A DNA stretch of 64,000 nucleotides. Origin: Isochrysis galbana (Eukaryota; Haptophyta; Isochrysidales; Isochrysidaceae). The notes under the pieces are model-generated. The model saw only the letters and a program-made list of their open reading frames with translations, was not told the origin of the DNA and searched no databases. Shown one piece after another: positions 43,057 to 54,413 of this stretch (position 1 is the first letter of the stretch; each line of letters opens with the position of its first letter). The stretch spans positions 4,540,474 through 4,604,473 of the forward strand of contig CM030936.1 in assembly GCA_018136815.1 (NCBI GenBank), written 5' to 3'. The translations under genes were made by a program, and so were the position numbers.

Positions 43057-44266
43057 CCTAGATGGGAGATATAGGATACTGTATCTGGGGGAGGGGCCAG
43101 ATACAGCTGTATCTACTGTATCTGGGGGAGCCCCAGACCAGGATACACACCACTTCTAGGCTTAAAATGACGATTTTACCATTATAACTGTGCTTCTACT
43201 GTTGAAAATAGGCGTTTTGCGCGTTAAAATAGGCGTTTTGCGCGTAGTATCAGTTCACCTCGAGCTGACAACTGATGTCAGTTATCAGTTGTCAACAGCT
43301 TGGAGCGGGGAGAAAACAAAACATGCAGTCCACTTCACTTTCTACAGCCAAAGAAAAAATGCATAAAACGCCAAAGAAAAAATGCATAAAGCTTGGGGTT
43401 CGAACTCGTGCCCAGTACCACTCAACGCAAGACAGTAGTCACCTGAGCCGCTAGGGGCTCGTCATCGCAAGAGAAGGGCGATTTGTCGTATTCAGATTTG
43501 CAGCAAAGACACAGGTGATCTCCCGACTCTAGCCGGAGCCGGATAGTGCGAACTATTCTTTTTCCTTTGAAAGTTATACCTATAAATGGATGGCCTCGTA
43601 TCAGGTATCAAGGGTGGTGGACCTTATATCATGATATCAGGACCTAATATTAGGCTGATGGAGCAACTAGGCACGTGCGTGAGGCGGTGTGAAGAGGGCG
43701 TGCGCTCGCATGGAGGGCGTGTGGGGGAAAGACGTGTAACGAAAGTTTTCGGAGTTGTTTTTAAAAGAAATGGATGAGTGAAATAATGGGGAGTACACGA
43801 GTACGAGTACACCCCCAATGTGGCATGTGATTGAAATCCGTGCCCAGTACCACTCATTGCCAGCAGTCACCTAAGCCGCCAGGGGCCCGTTATCGTCAGA
43901 GAACGGCGATTTGTCGTATTTAAATTTGCAGCAAAGACACAGGTGACTGATTTCAACTGATATGCTGATATTCTGCAGTTTGAGGTGATGTCAGCTGATG
44001 GACCTCATCAGCTGACATCAGCTACTGATGTCAGATGTCAGTGTTAGCTCGAAGTTGGTGTCAGCTGACGAACTGATGCACCATCACTGGGCTGCGCGGC
44101 CTCCTGCGCGCGCGCCGCGCCTCCTACGCGCGCCGCGTAACCCCCCCCCCCGGTATTTGGACTGTATTTGTATCTAGCACTGTATCTGGCCGTATTTGGG
44201 AGTTGACCCAGATACAGCCGTATCTACCGTATCTGGGGGGCCGATGGCCCGTATCTCCCATGTAGG
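43057..44266. mobile_element. 1.2-kb DNA-transposon-like element, 8-bp duplication
   Basis: ATCAGTTT at 43049-43056 and 44267-44274 flanks inverted ends CCTAGATGGGAGATA (left) and CCTACATGGGAGATA (right, complemented). The subterminal regions on both sides repeat GATACxGTATCTGGG palindromes. Eight-bp duplications are typical of hAT elements (established); the assignment is tentative because there is no transposase. Inside, a segment of about 120 bp (CCCAGTACCACTCA..., GGCGATTTGTCGTATT, GCAGCAAAGACACAGGTGA) occurs at 43411 and again 432 bp later. Its complement holds tRNA-like boxes (GCGGCTCAGG; GAGTTCGAACCCC). It ends 107 bp before the start codon of the coiled-coil gene. Confidence 0.75.
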
Positions 44267-44380
44267 ATCAGTTTGGTTAGAGACGTCATAAGATTCAAAC
44301 GGCCAGGGGGCGCCGTCCATCGGGGGGCGAAACGACGGGGTGCGACGGCGGTGGGGTGCTGCGCTGGCGGGTCGGCGGCG

Positions 44381-45813
44381 ATGGCGGCAGAGGCGCTGGC
44401 GGAGATGCAAGAACAATACGAGGAGATGATGCGCCAGATTCGCGCTGACGCTGAGCAGAAGCTCGCGCTGCGCGAGCGGAGGCTGCAGAGTGCTGAGGCA
44501 CGCGCCGATGAGCGGCTCGCCAAGCTGCAGGCAAGATCACTGGAGGGGGAGGGGGCGGAGGGAGAGGGGCAGCCGCCGAGGGCAGCGGTGGGGGTTCAAA
44601 GCACATTTGAGACAGGGAGGGATGAGGATGGTTGGACAAGGGCCGAGCAAGCCGAAAGCACGAGGCGCGAATGGTGGTGGAAACTGAGAACCAGAGGCTG
44701 CAACAACTGGCTCACGCTATCCTATCCGGAAGACTGTTGGAAGGGGACGGACGTGTTCTAGTGTGTAGCTTTTCTAATGGAATNNNNNNNNNNNNNNNNN
44801 NNNNNNNNNNNNNNNNNNNNNNNNNNNNNNNNNNNNNNNNNNNNNNNNNNNNNNNNNNNNNNNNNNNNNNNNNNNNNNNNNNNCCCAGTGGAGGCGCTGT
44901 CGCGTGGAAGCGCGCGACATGCCTATCCACCCGCATTCCTGTGTCGTAGGCAGAGCTCGCCGAACGTGAGCTCGTGCACCAGAACAAGATCAAGGAGCTC
45001 AAAGCGCTGCATGAGGCAGACATTCAGACGAAGCTTGCAGATGCAGCACAGCGTCATCGGCAACTAGGGGCAGAGGTCGAGACGCTTGGTGAGATGCACC
45101 GCTCCGAGACGCGCAGACTCATCGAGTATGCGGAGACTGAGAGCGGCACCTCGCGCGCCGTCGTTGCACATGCAGAGCGCCAGTTGGAGGAATCGCAGCG
45201 GCAACACGAGGCAGCGCTCACGTCGCTGAAAACCATGTTGGCTCTTGAATCGCAGCGATTGCGAGACGCGCGCCAGGAAGTGCTTGAGCTGACAGTTGCG
45301 CTCGGCAATGAACGGGCGGAGCGTCAGATTTTGCTGAGTAGAGGTGATGAGGCGAGTGAGCGGATACGGCAAATGCGGGTTGCCTGGGAATGTGAGCTGG
45401 ACGAGGCGCGCATCCGCTCGGCGCGACGAGAGGCCGAACTGATTGCGCGCGTGGAAGAGCTGGAGGCCCGGGAGGCCATGCGCAAGCAGGCGGATGGCGC
45501 CGCTGCGGCGAGCGCGCAGACAAGCGCGGCATTGCTGCATGAACTGCAAGTGGAGCGCGCTCGCCATGCAGCCGAGACTGGTGCAGCTACCGAAAGGGTC
45601 GCCGCCTGCGAGCGTGCGCTGCGTAGAGAACGAAGCGAGTGCGCATCACTGCGCGAACTGCTCGAGGTAGCCCGCGATGAGCTGGCCAAAGCTCGCACTC
45701 AGGCGCTGCGGCAGGCGCGCGGCGAGGCGGCTGCAAGGGTACGAGCAGCAAAGCGGAAGCCGCTTTCACAACCTGACGTTGCGAGGGCACGAAGCAGATA
45801 CATGGCTCTATGA
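44381..45813 (+). CDS. Long coiled-coil protein, interrupted by an assembly gap
   Basis: The first coding piece starts at ATG 44381 (MAAEALAEMQEQYEEMMRQI) and is a clean coiled coil to about 44530. An exon end is likely there, either GT or a GCAAGA-type GC donor; I cannot settle it. A further helical piece (TENQRLQQLAHAILSGRLLE) lies in another frame at 44668-44735. After the gap, an acceptor (GTCGTAG) precedes an exon 44950-45813 of 287 residues, almost all heptad-patterned Glu/Arg/Ala/Leu, ending KRKPLSQPDVARARSRYMAL. No globular domain. Such proteins are often cytoskeletal, centriolar or Golgi-associated; no specific function can be claimed. Confidence 0.6.
44784..44883. other. Assembly gap (100 N)
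   Basis: Exactly 100 unknown bases, a conventional gap size rather than a measured length. It lies inside the coiled-coil gene. Confidence 0.99.
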
Positions 45814-47869
45814 CGCTGTAGGGCTTGTGAAAAGAAAGGTAATCGGAATGGCTGAGGAGACTGCTTGCTCTTCTTGCCAATGGTGCTAAAAAATCGTGCG
45901 CCGTTTCCTTAGGATGTGTGGGTACCGCGTGGATAGTTTACGCGACTTGCCCCGGTTATTCGCCGTGTCTAACGAGCTTCTAGAAAAACTGAAGAAATGA
46001 GAGAGAGATGTCCGTCGGGGCGAGAGCTCTCTTTGATACGGGGCTAACCAGCTGGACCGCCCGCCACTCTCGGTAGCTTCCGTTCTTAATCCCCCCCCTT
46101 ATTTCTTACTATGGCGGTTGGGTTTGCTGGGAATTTCTTGCAATGGTTGGGTTTGGCTAAATGCACGAGTGCCACGGCGCTCGCCGAACGCAGTGTCCAT
46201 GACCATGAATTCTTTTCATAACAAGCTACCAGGCGACGGCGGCGAGAGGAGCGGGGTAGGGCACGAGAGGATCAGGGAAGACTTGGGGAAGGGGTAGTGA
46301 CTGGTAGTGGAAGGGGCGCGAGCCGAATCGGAGGCAGCGGAGTGGGTGGCAGGGGCACCAGCAGGTGCAAGATATAGAGATGGCGAATGAGAGGCGAGGC
46401 GGCTTGCCTTCATCCGGTACCACGCCCTCCGCCCGGGGGGTCCACGCCTTGAATCCCCAAGGTTAAGTACGGGGATGTCTGGGGCACCGGTTGGGGACTA
46501 CGGCCCATTATTTTCACTATAAAGTATAAAGTACTACTTCTATTTTGCCACAACACATGACGTTCTTCCACTTCCCACTTGATTCACATGATACATGAGT
46601 AGTAGGGTGCTGGTGTACCTCCGTTCAGGCGACTCGCAATCGATAGTCATCTATCGAGTCGAATCAAGGGATTCTTGATCAGAACCTATGGAGTATATCA
46701 CAGAATATTATTTAGTTGATGGGGAGCAACGATCGTCTCTTCTGCGAAAAAAATAGAATGCCCGGGTGTCGGGGTACTCGATGCGACTGATGTTGTGCAA
46801 GACCGAAGTAGCACCACAGCATCATGCACCACACAACAGCAACACACAGCTCCACACAGCACGACACCGCAGGCGGGGAGGCGGCAACGCAGTTGGACAT
46901 GAGTGGACATCACTGTTGGAAGGAGGGGGGCTTAGAGGCGGGATCGGGGAGCGGTGCCCGGCACCATGGGCGGCCAACAAAATGAAAGCCTCATACTACG
47001 AGTTGAATTCCCCGCCCCGTCGCAAAGTTTGGCCGCATCGAGCGAACATCACCCGCATTTGTAACGTGCTTGCGGAGTGATTGTCGAAGCGTGGCGCTGG
47101 CCTCAATAAAGTCAGCAGTACATCATGACAAGTGAAGATGCAAGTGTGAATAGAAATCACGCGTGTCGCCTACGCATGGTTTGATTTCAACCGTTGACCA
47201 CACATGCTTCATACTAGTACGCCCGCATTGGCGGATAATAGCTGACTCCTCGACTCTTGACCCCGCTGTTTGCGGTCTTTCAGGGCCTTGGTTGGCTTTG
47301 TATGAGTAAGAGATTGGCGAGGGCTTGCGGCAGACTGCAGCCTTGGCCGGCTGACAACTGCAACGTCAAGCTGCAAGAAGAAGTTAATACCGCACATGCG
47401 CCCCGCCCGTCGTTTGGATTGGTCGTGGCCGCAGCTGGGCTAATACATTAGATAGACATAAAAAGCGGAAGGTGACCATGTTGCCGTAGGCACTTCACCG
47501 ACGTCGGTGTTGGCCACACCGGTGGTTCTTTTGGCCGATGTACCGACGCCTTGGGGCAAGTGTTTGACATATTTGCACATGGCAAGCCCAAGGCTTTTGT
47601 GCACGCCGTGAGCACTGCGTCAGTTGCGATGGCTTTGGACGACGCGGTGTGCAGATTTCCCACGTGCGCCGGTTGCGCTGGTGCCGAGTGGGACATGACT
47701 TGCACATTTATCGCGATGTTGGATGAGGACGATGCAGAGTCCCTTCCTTCCACATCGACCGAGCCGAAGCAAAGCCATCGAGCCACGTCAAGCAGCTATG
47801 GCCAGCACCTCCTCTCTCTTGCGGAGGCTCACGACGTTCGATAGACACAAGGCATGGCCGGCACTTCTT
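45814..47869. other. Two-kilobase stretch without a supported gene
   Basis: At 46629-46663 is a compound hairpin: CGACT...AGTCG outside CGATAG-TCAT-CTATCG. The open frame 47551-47844 (with SVAMALDDAVCRFPTCAGCA) has coding-like composition and no upstream ATG, so it could be an exon or a remnant; no family recognised. It converges with the gene at 47870. Confidence 0.35.
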
Positions 47870-50110
47870 TCACAGGCTTTCGTCCAGGGGGCCGGCATCC
47901 GAACATCCCCAGTCTGCCTCCATTGCGTCGATAACGCGCAGGCACGCGATTGCATCAATCGCCGCGTACCGCATCTGGCGGTCGCTGAGCGGGCGCACGC
48001 TCCAGTCCGAGCACTGCTCATCCTTGCTGAGCAGGTGCGATAGCCAGTGACGACAGACGGCTTGAAGCGATGCCGCTTGGCCGCGGGAGCCGAGTCCCGC
48101 CTCGGAGGCCAGCTTCTGAACGTCGATCGTGGTCGACCGGATCGCTGTAGTGAGCTCCACCGCGCTCAGTGCACTGCCACCGCCATCGCACGAGCCGACG
48201 GCGTGCAACCAGCGCGCAAGCTTCTGTGCGTCGGCCGCAAAGGCAAAGCCAACCGCACGCGGCCGCTCCTCCTCCAGCAATACGCGGCGGAGTGTCTCTG
48301 ACAGCCGCCTCCGGTATTCTTGCAGGAGAATACTCATTGTATCCCCCGCCTGATGCTCTGCGACGTCGCCATCTAGGCGAGTGTCGCAAACGAAGGCGAC
48401 CTCGCGCCCACCCTCGTCCACGACGGCGAACTGCACGGTGGCGACAACGGCGTCGCTCACGCTGCCTCCAGGCCCGACATCCATCCACTCCGTGTCCACG
48501 CCGACGCGTAGCGCGCAACGCAGCGCGGCGTCCAGTTCATCGACTCCCTCGACCGAGTCCACCCAAACCACACGCGGAGCGGGAGCGTCCTGCGGCTGCA
48601 GGGCCGCCACACGAGCGGCCCGGCGAACCTCAGCCTGTTGGAGTGCTGCGCGCCTCGCTCTCTGGGTGCGTTCCCGGGCCACCGCCGCCTGGTGTCCAAG
48701 GTTGCGGGCCAAGTGTGAGCGGCCTAACAAGCGCGATGGGTAGCGGTGGCAGGCGGGCGCGCACCTCAGCCTGCGCCTTAGCTGCACGCGTTGCCTCTTC
48801 CTCGGTCGGCGCGCTCGCCGCTTGCAAAAGCATCCGCACCACGAGGTGCGTGTTTGACCCCTGCCGCGTGCTTGCGGCGTTGGCGGCCTCGCGCAGCAGC
48901 GATGCAGGCGCCCCGGCCCGACCTATGCGCAAGGCAGCCGCAGTGAGCCAAGCCCCCTTGTACGAGGCCAGCTCGGTGACAACGTCGGTTGCCAAATCCA
49001 CCACCTCTAACGTGGGTACCGCGCTGTCGGGGGTTGTCCCAGCCTCAAGCAGCAATACAAGCGGCCCGAGCGCCCGCTCAAGAGCTCTGGCCAGCTCGGC
49101 GGCTGATGTGGCGGATCCTGGCCGGCCGACGCCTCCGACGGGCGCCGCTCCAGTCGTCAGGTCAGCCCGCTTGCGCCGCCTCGGCAGCTGCCTGCCCGTC
49201 GGGTCAATATCCGCCTTGGCACCCGCCTTGTCCCGGCGTGGCGGGAACCATGCTAGGCTACGCGAGCCAGGCAGGTGCTTGTGTAGCCGCCGCCCCTCAC
49301 GGGTGGTTGGATTGACGGCCAGGCGACTAACCACGTCGTCGGGCCCGGCGACGGTGAAACGCGGGTCGAGGTCGCCATACACTTGCCCGTCGTCGTGCGT
49401 GGCGTGGAAGTCGAGCCATCCCGCCTCACGAACAGCGGGCCGCTCGTCGGGTGGAAGAGCATCAAGACGCGTGACCAGTCGCTCCGGTATCTCGCCCTCG
49501 GCCGCTTCGGCCGCCTCAAGCGATGCGACCACCCGCGGTGACAAGTGTGTTGATGCGAGAGAGAGGACTGACTGGCCCTTGTTATTGAGAATACGCAGCC
49601 GTGCGCCGCGTGCAATGAGCAGCTGCACCACCTCGTCCCGGCAGCGTGTTACAGCGTAGAAGATGGGCGTCTTTCCGTAGGAGTGAGCACCTGCCGGGCG
49701 GACCCCAAAGGAGGGGGCGGGGAAGGCGGGGGGGATTGAGTGGCGGGCGGCAGCCGACGTGAGCTCGGGGAGCTCGCCTCCCTCCGCCCCCTCCTCTCTC
49801 TGCGCAGCAGGAGCGCAAGTCGTGGCTTGCGGGCGGGTTTCCTCAAAGCCTGCCCCCCACCTGTGCTCCATGCGTCTAGATCGCAGCCGAGATCGAGTAG
49901 CGCTTGGACATTGGTGAGACTTCCTCGCCAGCAGGCGTGGTGTAGAGGAGAGCGGCCGCTCTCATCGGTGTGGGCATCGAGCGAGCGAGCGTCGAGGTGG
50001 AGGCGGTCGAGGAGGTGAGAGAGCGACGAAGGGTCGGTCGATCCTGCTGCGCGGCGGAGGGAGCTCAGAGGTGGGGGAGAGAGGGCGGCAACGGCGACAG
50101 ACATGAGCAT
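47870..50110 (-). CDS. Ankyrin-repeat / DEDDy 3'-5' exonuclease fusion
   Basis: Three exons: 50110-49861, 49690-48765, 48688-47870; GT-AG introns of 170 and 76 nt; 664 residues. Residues about 47-150 hold ankyrin repeats (GRSPLHHACWRGSLTNVQAL, GKTPIFYAVTRCRDEVVQLL, GQSVLSLAS). Residues 150-390 are Arg/Ala-rich without a domain I know. The exonuclease is at about 430-650: motif I VGVDTEW (Asp457, Glu459), motif II VGFAFAADAQKLARW (Asp545), and motif III YAAIDA (Tyr633, Asp637). The block SLQAVCRHWLSHLLSKDEQCSDWSVRPLSDRQ is typical of the EXD/MUT-7/WRN-type family. All catalytic residues are present, so it should degrade RNA or DNA 3'-5'. Divergent from the OPR-RsmC gene. Confidence 0.88.
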
Positions 50111-50783
<673 letters not shown>

Positions 50784-53564
50784 ATGGCGTCGGAGGCTCG
50801 CGCTCTGACCGCTCAGCTCTCTCGGGCTTCCAGCTCCGAGCTGTTGTGTCTCATTGTGTCGGACGTGAGCAGATTCAACCTCGTACACGTCGCCACCTCT
50901 CTCCACCGCCTCGCCAAGTCTCGGCCTCTCCCCGCAAGGCCAGGAGGCTCTGACTCTCGGTGGAAGAGAACTCTCTCGGCGGCCACCGCGCTCACACATG
51001 CAGGGCAAGCAGACGAGGTGGCGGCCGCGTGGGAGATGCTTTGTGAGCGGGGTGCCGATCTCATGCGTCACAATGCGCATCGCGTCAGCGCCCGCTCGCT
51101 CACCTCGCTCGTGTGGGCGCTCGGAAGACTCGGACGGCGCCACCAAGCGCTCCTCGAGGCCCTCACGCGAGAGGCTCACGCGCAGCTGGCACGGCGGGCG
51201 CTCGACGCGTTCGGCATCGCCAATGTCGCGTGGGCACTTGCGAGCCTGCACGCGGCGGAGGCGGCCGCCTCCACGCAGACGGTCGAGGTCGAGCACTCGG
51301 AGCTCCTCGACGCGCTCGCCGAGGCGGCGTGCCGCGCGCCGGAGGCGTTCAAGCCGCAGGAGACGACCAACCTGCTCTGGGCCTTCGCCACGCTCGGCCG
51401 CCGCCACGAGCGCCTCTTCGACGCGCTGGGCCGCGCAGCTGCTGCGCGGATGGCCGAATTCACCCCGCAGGGGCTCTCGCAGACGCTGTGGGCGTCAGCC
51501 AAGCTCGGGCTTGCAAAGCATGACCTGCTCGCGGCCGCGGCTGCGGCGGCGCTGCCGAGGCTGGGCTCGTATGACGTGCAGTCCATCGCCACTCTGTCGT
51601 GGGCCTTCGCCTCGTGTGAGTATGAACACCGCGCGCTCATGGCTGCCGTCTCCCGCGTGGCACTCGCGCGCCCGGGCGACTTTGACGCGGCCTCATGCTC
51701 GCAGCTGCTATGGGCACTCTCGCGGTTACATGAGGGCGTGGTGGCCGAGGCTGTGAGCGCGCTCTCGCAGCGGCTGCGCGCCGTTGCGGCCGACGGTCTC
51801 CAGAGCCAGCAGCTGCTCTACGCGCTCGGCGCGCTCGCCAAGCTGCCCGCGCAGGGCGGTGGCCGTGTACGGCCGTCCGGCAAGGGCGCGGCGGCCGCTG
51901 ACGCAGGCGGGCCTGCGCTAGCCTCGCTGCTGTGCGGGGCGGCAGCTGACGCGGCGCCGAGTCTGACGGCCAACAAGCTGGGCATCGCCGCCTGGGCGCT
52001 CGGCCGCCCCGTCGTGCTACGGCAGGTACCGGCCTCGGTGGCCGAGGCCTGGCTCGTGGCTCTCCGCCACCGGTGCGCGCAGGTGGCGGAGCACCTGAAC
52101 TGGCGCACCGTCGGCCACATCGAGCTAGCACTGCGCGCGCTAGGCGACAAGCTCGCGCAGCGGGACGACGCCCCCACCAACGGCGCGGGTACCGTGCTCG
52201 ACGAGGACGACGAGCTCGTGAGGCTCCTCACGACTGAGGCGGCGCGTTCCGTCGAGACGTCATCTGAGCGCGCCGCTCGGCTCAACGGTGCTCCGGCGGC
52301 GCTACTGACCCTATGCGCGCCATGGTCGAAGCGGTCACCGGGCGGAAGCCGGCGTTTCCTCCTTGCGGGCTTCGACCCCGACGAGGCGCTCGACGACTCC
52401 GTGCGCAGTGCGGGGTGGGAGCCCGTCCATTGGCGGCGCTTCGCAGCCACCTCCCCAGACAGTGCCGCGGCGCCGTGGCCGCCCGTTGATGCCGGCAGCT
52501 TTGGCGCAGGCGCGATGCGTTGGCCATGGTACGCGGCGGGCGAGGCGGCGTTGATGATGCTGCACGCGATGGCCGCGGCGCTGCCACCGGGAGCGCCGCT
52601 CTGGATCGCCGGTAACTTCGACGAGGGAGCGAGCGGCGCGCCTGCTGCGGCGTTTGGCTGCTTTGGTGACGCCAAGCTGTTGGCTGAGGAGGCTGGCACT
52701 GCCGTGTACGCGGCATTACAGTCGGAGGCGGGCGTGGCAGCTGCGAGCGGTCCACGGGGAAAGCTGGCCGGTTGGCGCGCCGATTCGCGCCTCAACCTGC
52801 CCGGTGCGCCGTCTGGCGGGCTGCCGTGGACCATCTTTCCCGGACTCTTTGCAGGCGGCGGGCTCGACGTGATGACATCAGCGCTGCTTGCCTCTCTGCC
52901 CGTGCCGCCGCGACGCCGTGCACGCATACTAGACGCGTGCTGCGGCTCGGGGACGATCGCGGCCGCACTCGGGGCCGCCCACGGCAACCTTGACCTTCGC
53001 CTCGATATGCTCGACGCCGACGCAGTGGCTGTCGAGGCCGCGCGCTGCAACGTGCCTGCCGCTAGGCGTGTCATGCTGTGCGCCACTTGGCCGCACCGGG
53101 ACAAGGAGGGTGTGCGATCTGAAAGCCGGCCGCGCCGCTACGACTGGATCGTCTCCAACCCACCGGTGCACCGCGGTCAGCCTGACAGCTTCGAGGTGGT
53201 GATTGGCCTCATCCGCGGTGCGCGCAAGCGACTACGAAGCTCTGGCGTGCTGTGGATAGTCGCGCAAGAGCAAGTGCCCATCGGTAGGATGCTCCAAGCG
53301 TACGGCCGGTTTGCGTGTGTGCGAGCGATCGCCTCAGATGACGGCCGCTTTGTTACGTGGAGCGCGGAAGGCAAGCGACGCAAAGGCGTGACAGCGACGG
53401 GCGGACCGACGACCAAGTCCGCCGAGCGTGAGCAGTGCGAGGCCGCGACTCCAACGAATAGAAATAGGGCCACGAGGCAAGCGTTCGCGGACGAGAAGGG
53501 ATCCAAACGGGCGCGGCTAAACGCGGATGCGACCAAGAAGGAAAAGAAGAGCCGCGTGTATTGA
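50784..53564 (+). CDS. OPR-repeat / RsmC-type rRNA methyltransferase fusion
   Basis: Single exon, 926 residues, ATG 50784. Residues about 95-345 contain degenerate 35-40-residue helical repeats with the hallmark L-WAxAxLG..H..LLxAL (SLVWALGRLGRRHQALLEAL; NLLWAFATLGRRHERLFDAL; SQTLWASAKLGLAKHDLLAA), as in octotricopeptide/FASTK-type RNA-binding proteins. Residues about 520-880 align over the full length of bacterial RsmC. The non-catalytic half has RRFLLAGFDPDEALD, LPPGAPLWIAGNFDEGA and WTIFPGLFAGGGLDVMTSAL. The catalytic half has the SAM motif ILDACCGSG (715-723) and SNPPVH (791-796). RsmC makes m2G in small-subunit rRNA. A basic tail follows (KKEKKSRVY). Probably an organelle rRNA methyltransferase guided by its repeats (inference). 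Confidence 0.88.
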   Translation: MASEARALTAQLSRASSSELLCLIVSDVSRFNLVHVATSLHRLAKSRPLPARPGGSDSRWKRTLSAATALTHAGQADEVAAAWEMLCERGADLMRHNAHRVSARSLTSLVWALGRLGRRHQALLEALTREAHAQLARRALDAFGIANVAWALASLHAAEAAASTQTVEVEHSELLDALAEAACRAPEAFKPQETTNLLWAFATLGRRHERLFDALGRAAAARMAEFTPQGLSQTLWASAKLGLAKHDLLAAAAAAALPRLGSYDVQSIATLSWAFASCEYEHRALMAAVSRVALARPGDFDAASCSQLLWALSRLHEGVVAEAVSALSQRLRAVAADGLQSQQLLYALGALAKLPAQGGGRVRPSGKGAAAADAGGPALASLLCGAAADAAPSLTANKLGIAAWALGRPVVLRQVPASVAEAWLVALRHRCAQVAEHLNWRTVGHIELALRALGDKLAQRDDAPTNGAGTVLDEDDELVRLLTTEAARSVETSSERAARLNGAPAALLTLCAPWSKRSPGGSRRFLLAGFDPDEALDDSVRSAGWEPVHWRRFAATSPDSAAAPWPPVDAGSFGAGAMRWPWYAAGEAALMMLHAMAAALPPGAPLWIAGNFDEGASGAPAAAFGCFGDAKLLAEEAGTAVYAALQSEAGVAAASGPRGKLAGWRADSRLNLPGAPSGGLPWTIFPGLFAGGGLDVMTSALLASLPVPPRRRARILDACCGSGTIAAALGAAHGNLDLRLDMLDADAVAVEAARCNVPAARRVMLCATWPHRDKEGVRSESRPRRYDWIVSNPPVHRGQPDSFEVVIGLIRGARKRLRSSGVLWIVAQEQVPIGRMLQAYGRFACVRAIASDDGRFVTWSAEGKRRKGVTATGGPTTKSAEREQCEAATPTNRNRATRQAFADEKGSKRARLNADATKKEKKSRVY

Positions 53565-53948
53565 CTTACCCTCCCCTGATGGTGGTGTGTATCAGCATGC
53601 CGGCTTTCTTCGTGCGAGTCGTCACTTTCCCATACTCTCTACTGTTGGAGGGCTTCTTCCTCAGCGACGTACTAGCGACATACCACATTAGTTTAAACGT
53701 ACCAGCAAAGCGCCCACGCCCATGGCGCACGGCCAACCAAACCTGGACACAAGCAGGGAGCACCATCTAACAACGGGTCGTGGCCAAGAGCAAAAGGGTT
53801 CTTAATAGTCTCGCCTCACGCGCGGCCCCTCGGCGTGATAAAGTCCGCAGCCACGCCCGCTCCCGCTCCCTTCCTCGTGCTCCCTCATCCTCATCTGCCT
53901 TCCTTGCGGCTACACCCCTTGTGCTCCACGTAGTGGCCCGGGATGTAT
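53565..53948. other. Intergenic with a T3-class tail fragment
   Basis: From 53800 to 53940 the sequence parallels the T3 region at 63742 (CTTAATAGTCTCGCCTCACG; CTTGCGGCTACACCCCTTGTG). The T1 LINE tail begins right behind it. Confidence 0.45.
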
Positions 53949-54412
53949 AAAAAAAAATCTTCTCAAATCCCCGCTACGTGTGCGGCGTGAGGCAGTGTGC
54001 TAGTGTACTTCCCTACTACCCAACCTTAACCCCTAACAACCCCCTCCCCCTTTCCCAGTTCCCTCATTAGCGGAGAAGCTGGTTCCGGGGAGGCCGCGCG
54101 CGCTACTTCGGCCCGGAGTTGGAGAGAAGGGGGCGGGAGACTATGGTTCATCCTGTGATTTCGGTGTTGGCTCTGGTTATTCTCCCTTAAGTACTTCAGG
54201 CTCCTCTTTAATAACCGCTGTGATTCCGACTAAGAGGTTTCGCTACTTTAGGTGATGTGTCGTATGTCCAGACCTCTTGCCGCTTGCAAGAGGTCCTCCG
54301 ACGTTCCTATGTTGAAATCCTTGTCCACCGTATAAGTACAGCGGGCTTATCATTTTCTTAATGTGTTTGTTGCTCGGGGCGCGTAACCCCATACTCTCTC
54401 GTTGTTTTTTCA
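53949..54412 (-). mobile_element. T1-class LINE, 3' fragment
   Basis: Oligo-A on plus (53949-53957) is the sense oligo-T. It is followed by the T1 3' UTR and the end of the reverse-transcriptase frame (LKKQRESMGLRAPSNKHIKK), which matches 14860-14910 closely. Truncated at 54412, where similarity stops abruptly. No target duplication detected. Confidence 0.8.
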
Positions 54413-54413
54413 G

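Noticed and set aside
43380-43460. Possible functional tRNA gene (complement)
   Set aside because: The B box is good, but acceptor and T-stem bases do not pair; more likely a tRNA-derived repeat inside a transposon.
46420-46500. Segment resembling a structured RNA (5S-like GGGG/CCCC pairing)
   Set aside because: No match to 5S rRNA internal control sequences; simple GC complementarity explains it.
48169-49659. 496-residue plus-strand frame opposite the ankyrin-exonuclease gene
   Set aside because: Arg/Ser/Pro-rich antisense of a gene with full catalytic motifs on the other strand.
51818-53104. 428-residue minus-strand frame opposite the OPR-RsmC gene
   Set aside because: Shadow of a GC-rich gene. 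The plus frame carries conserved RsmC motifs; the minus frame has none.
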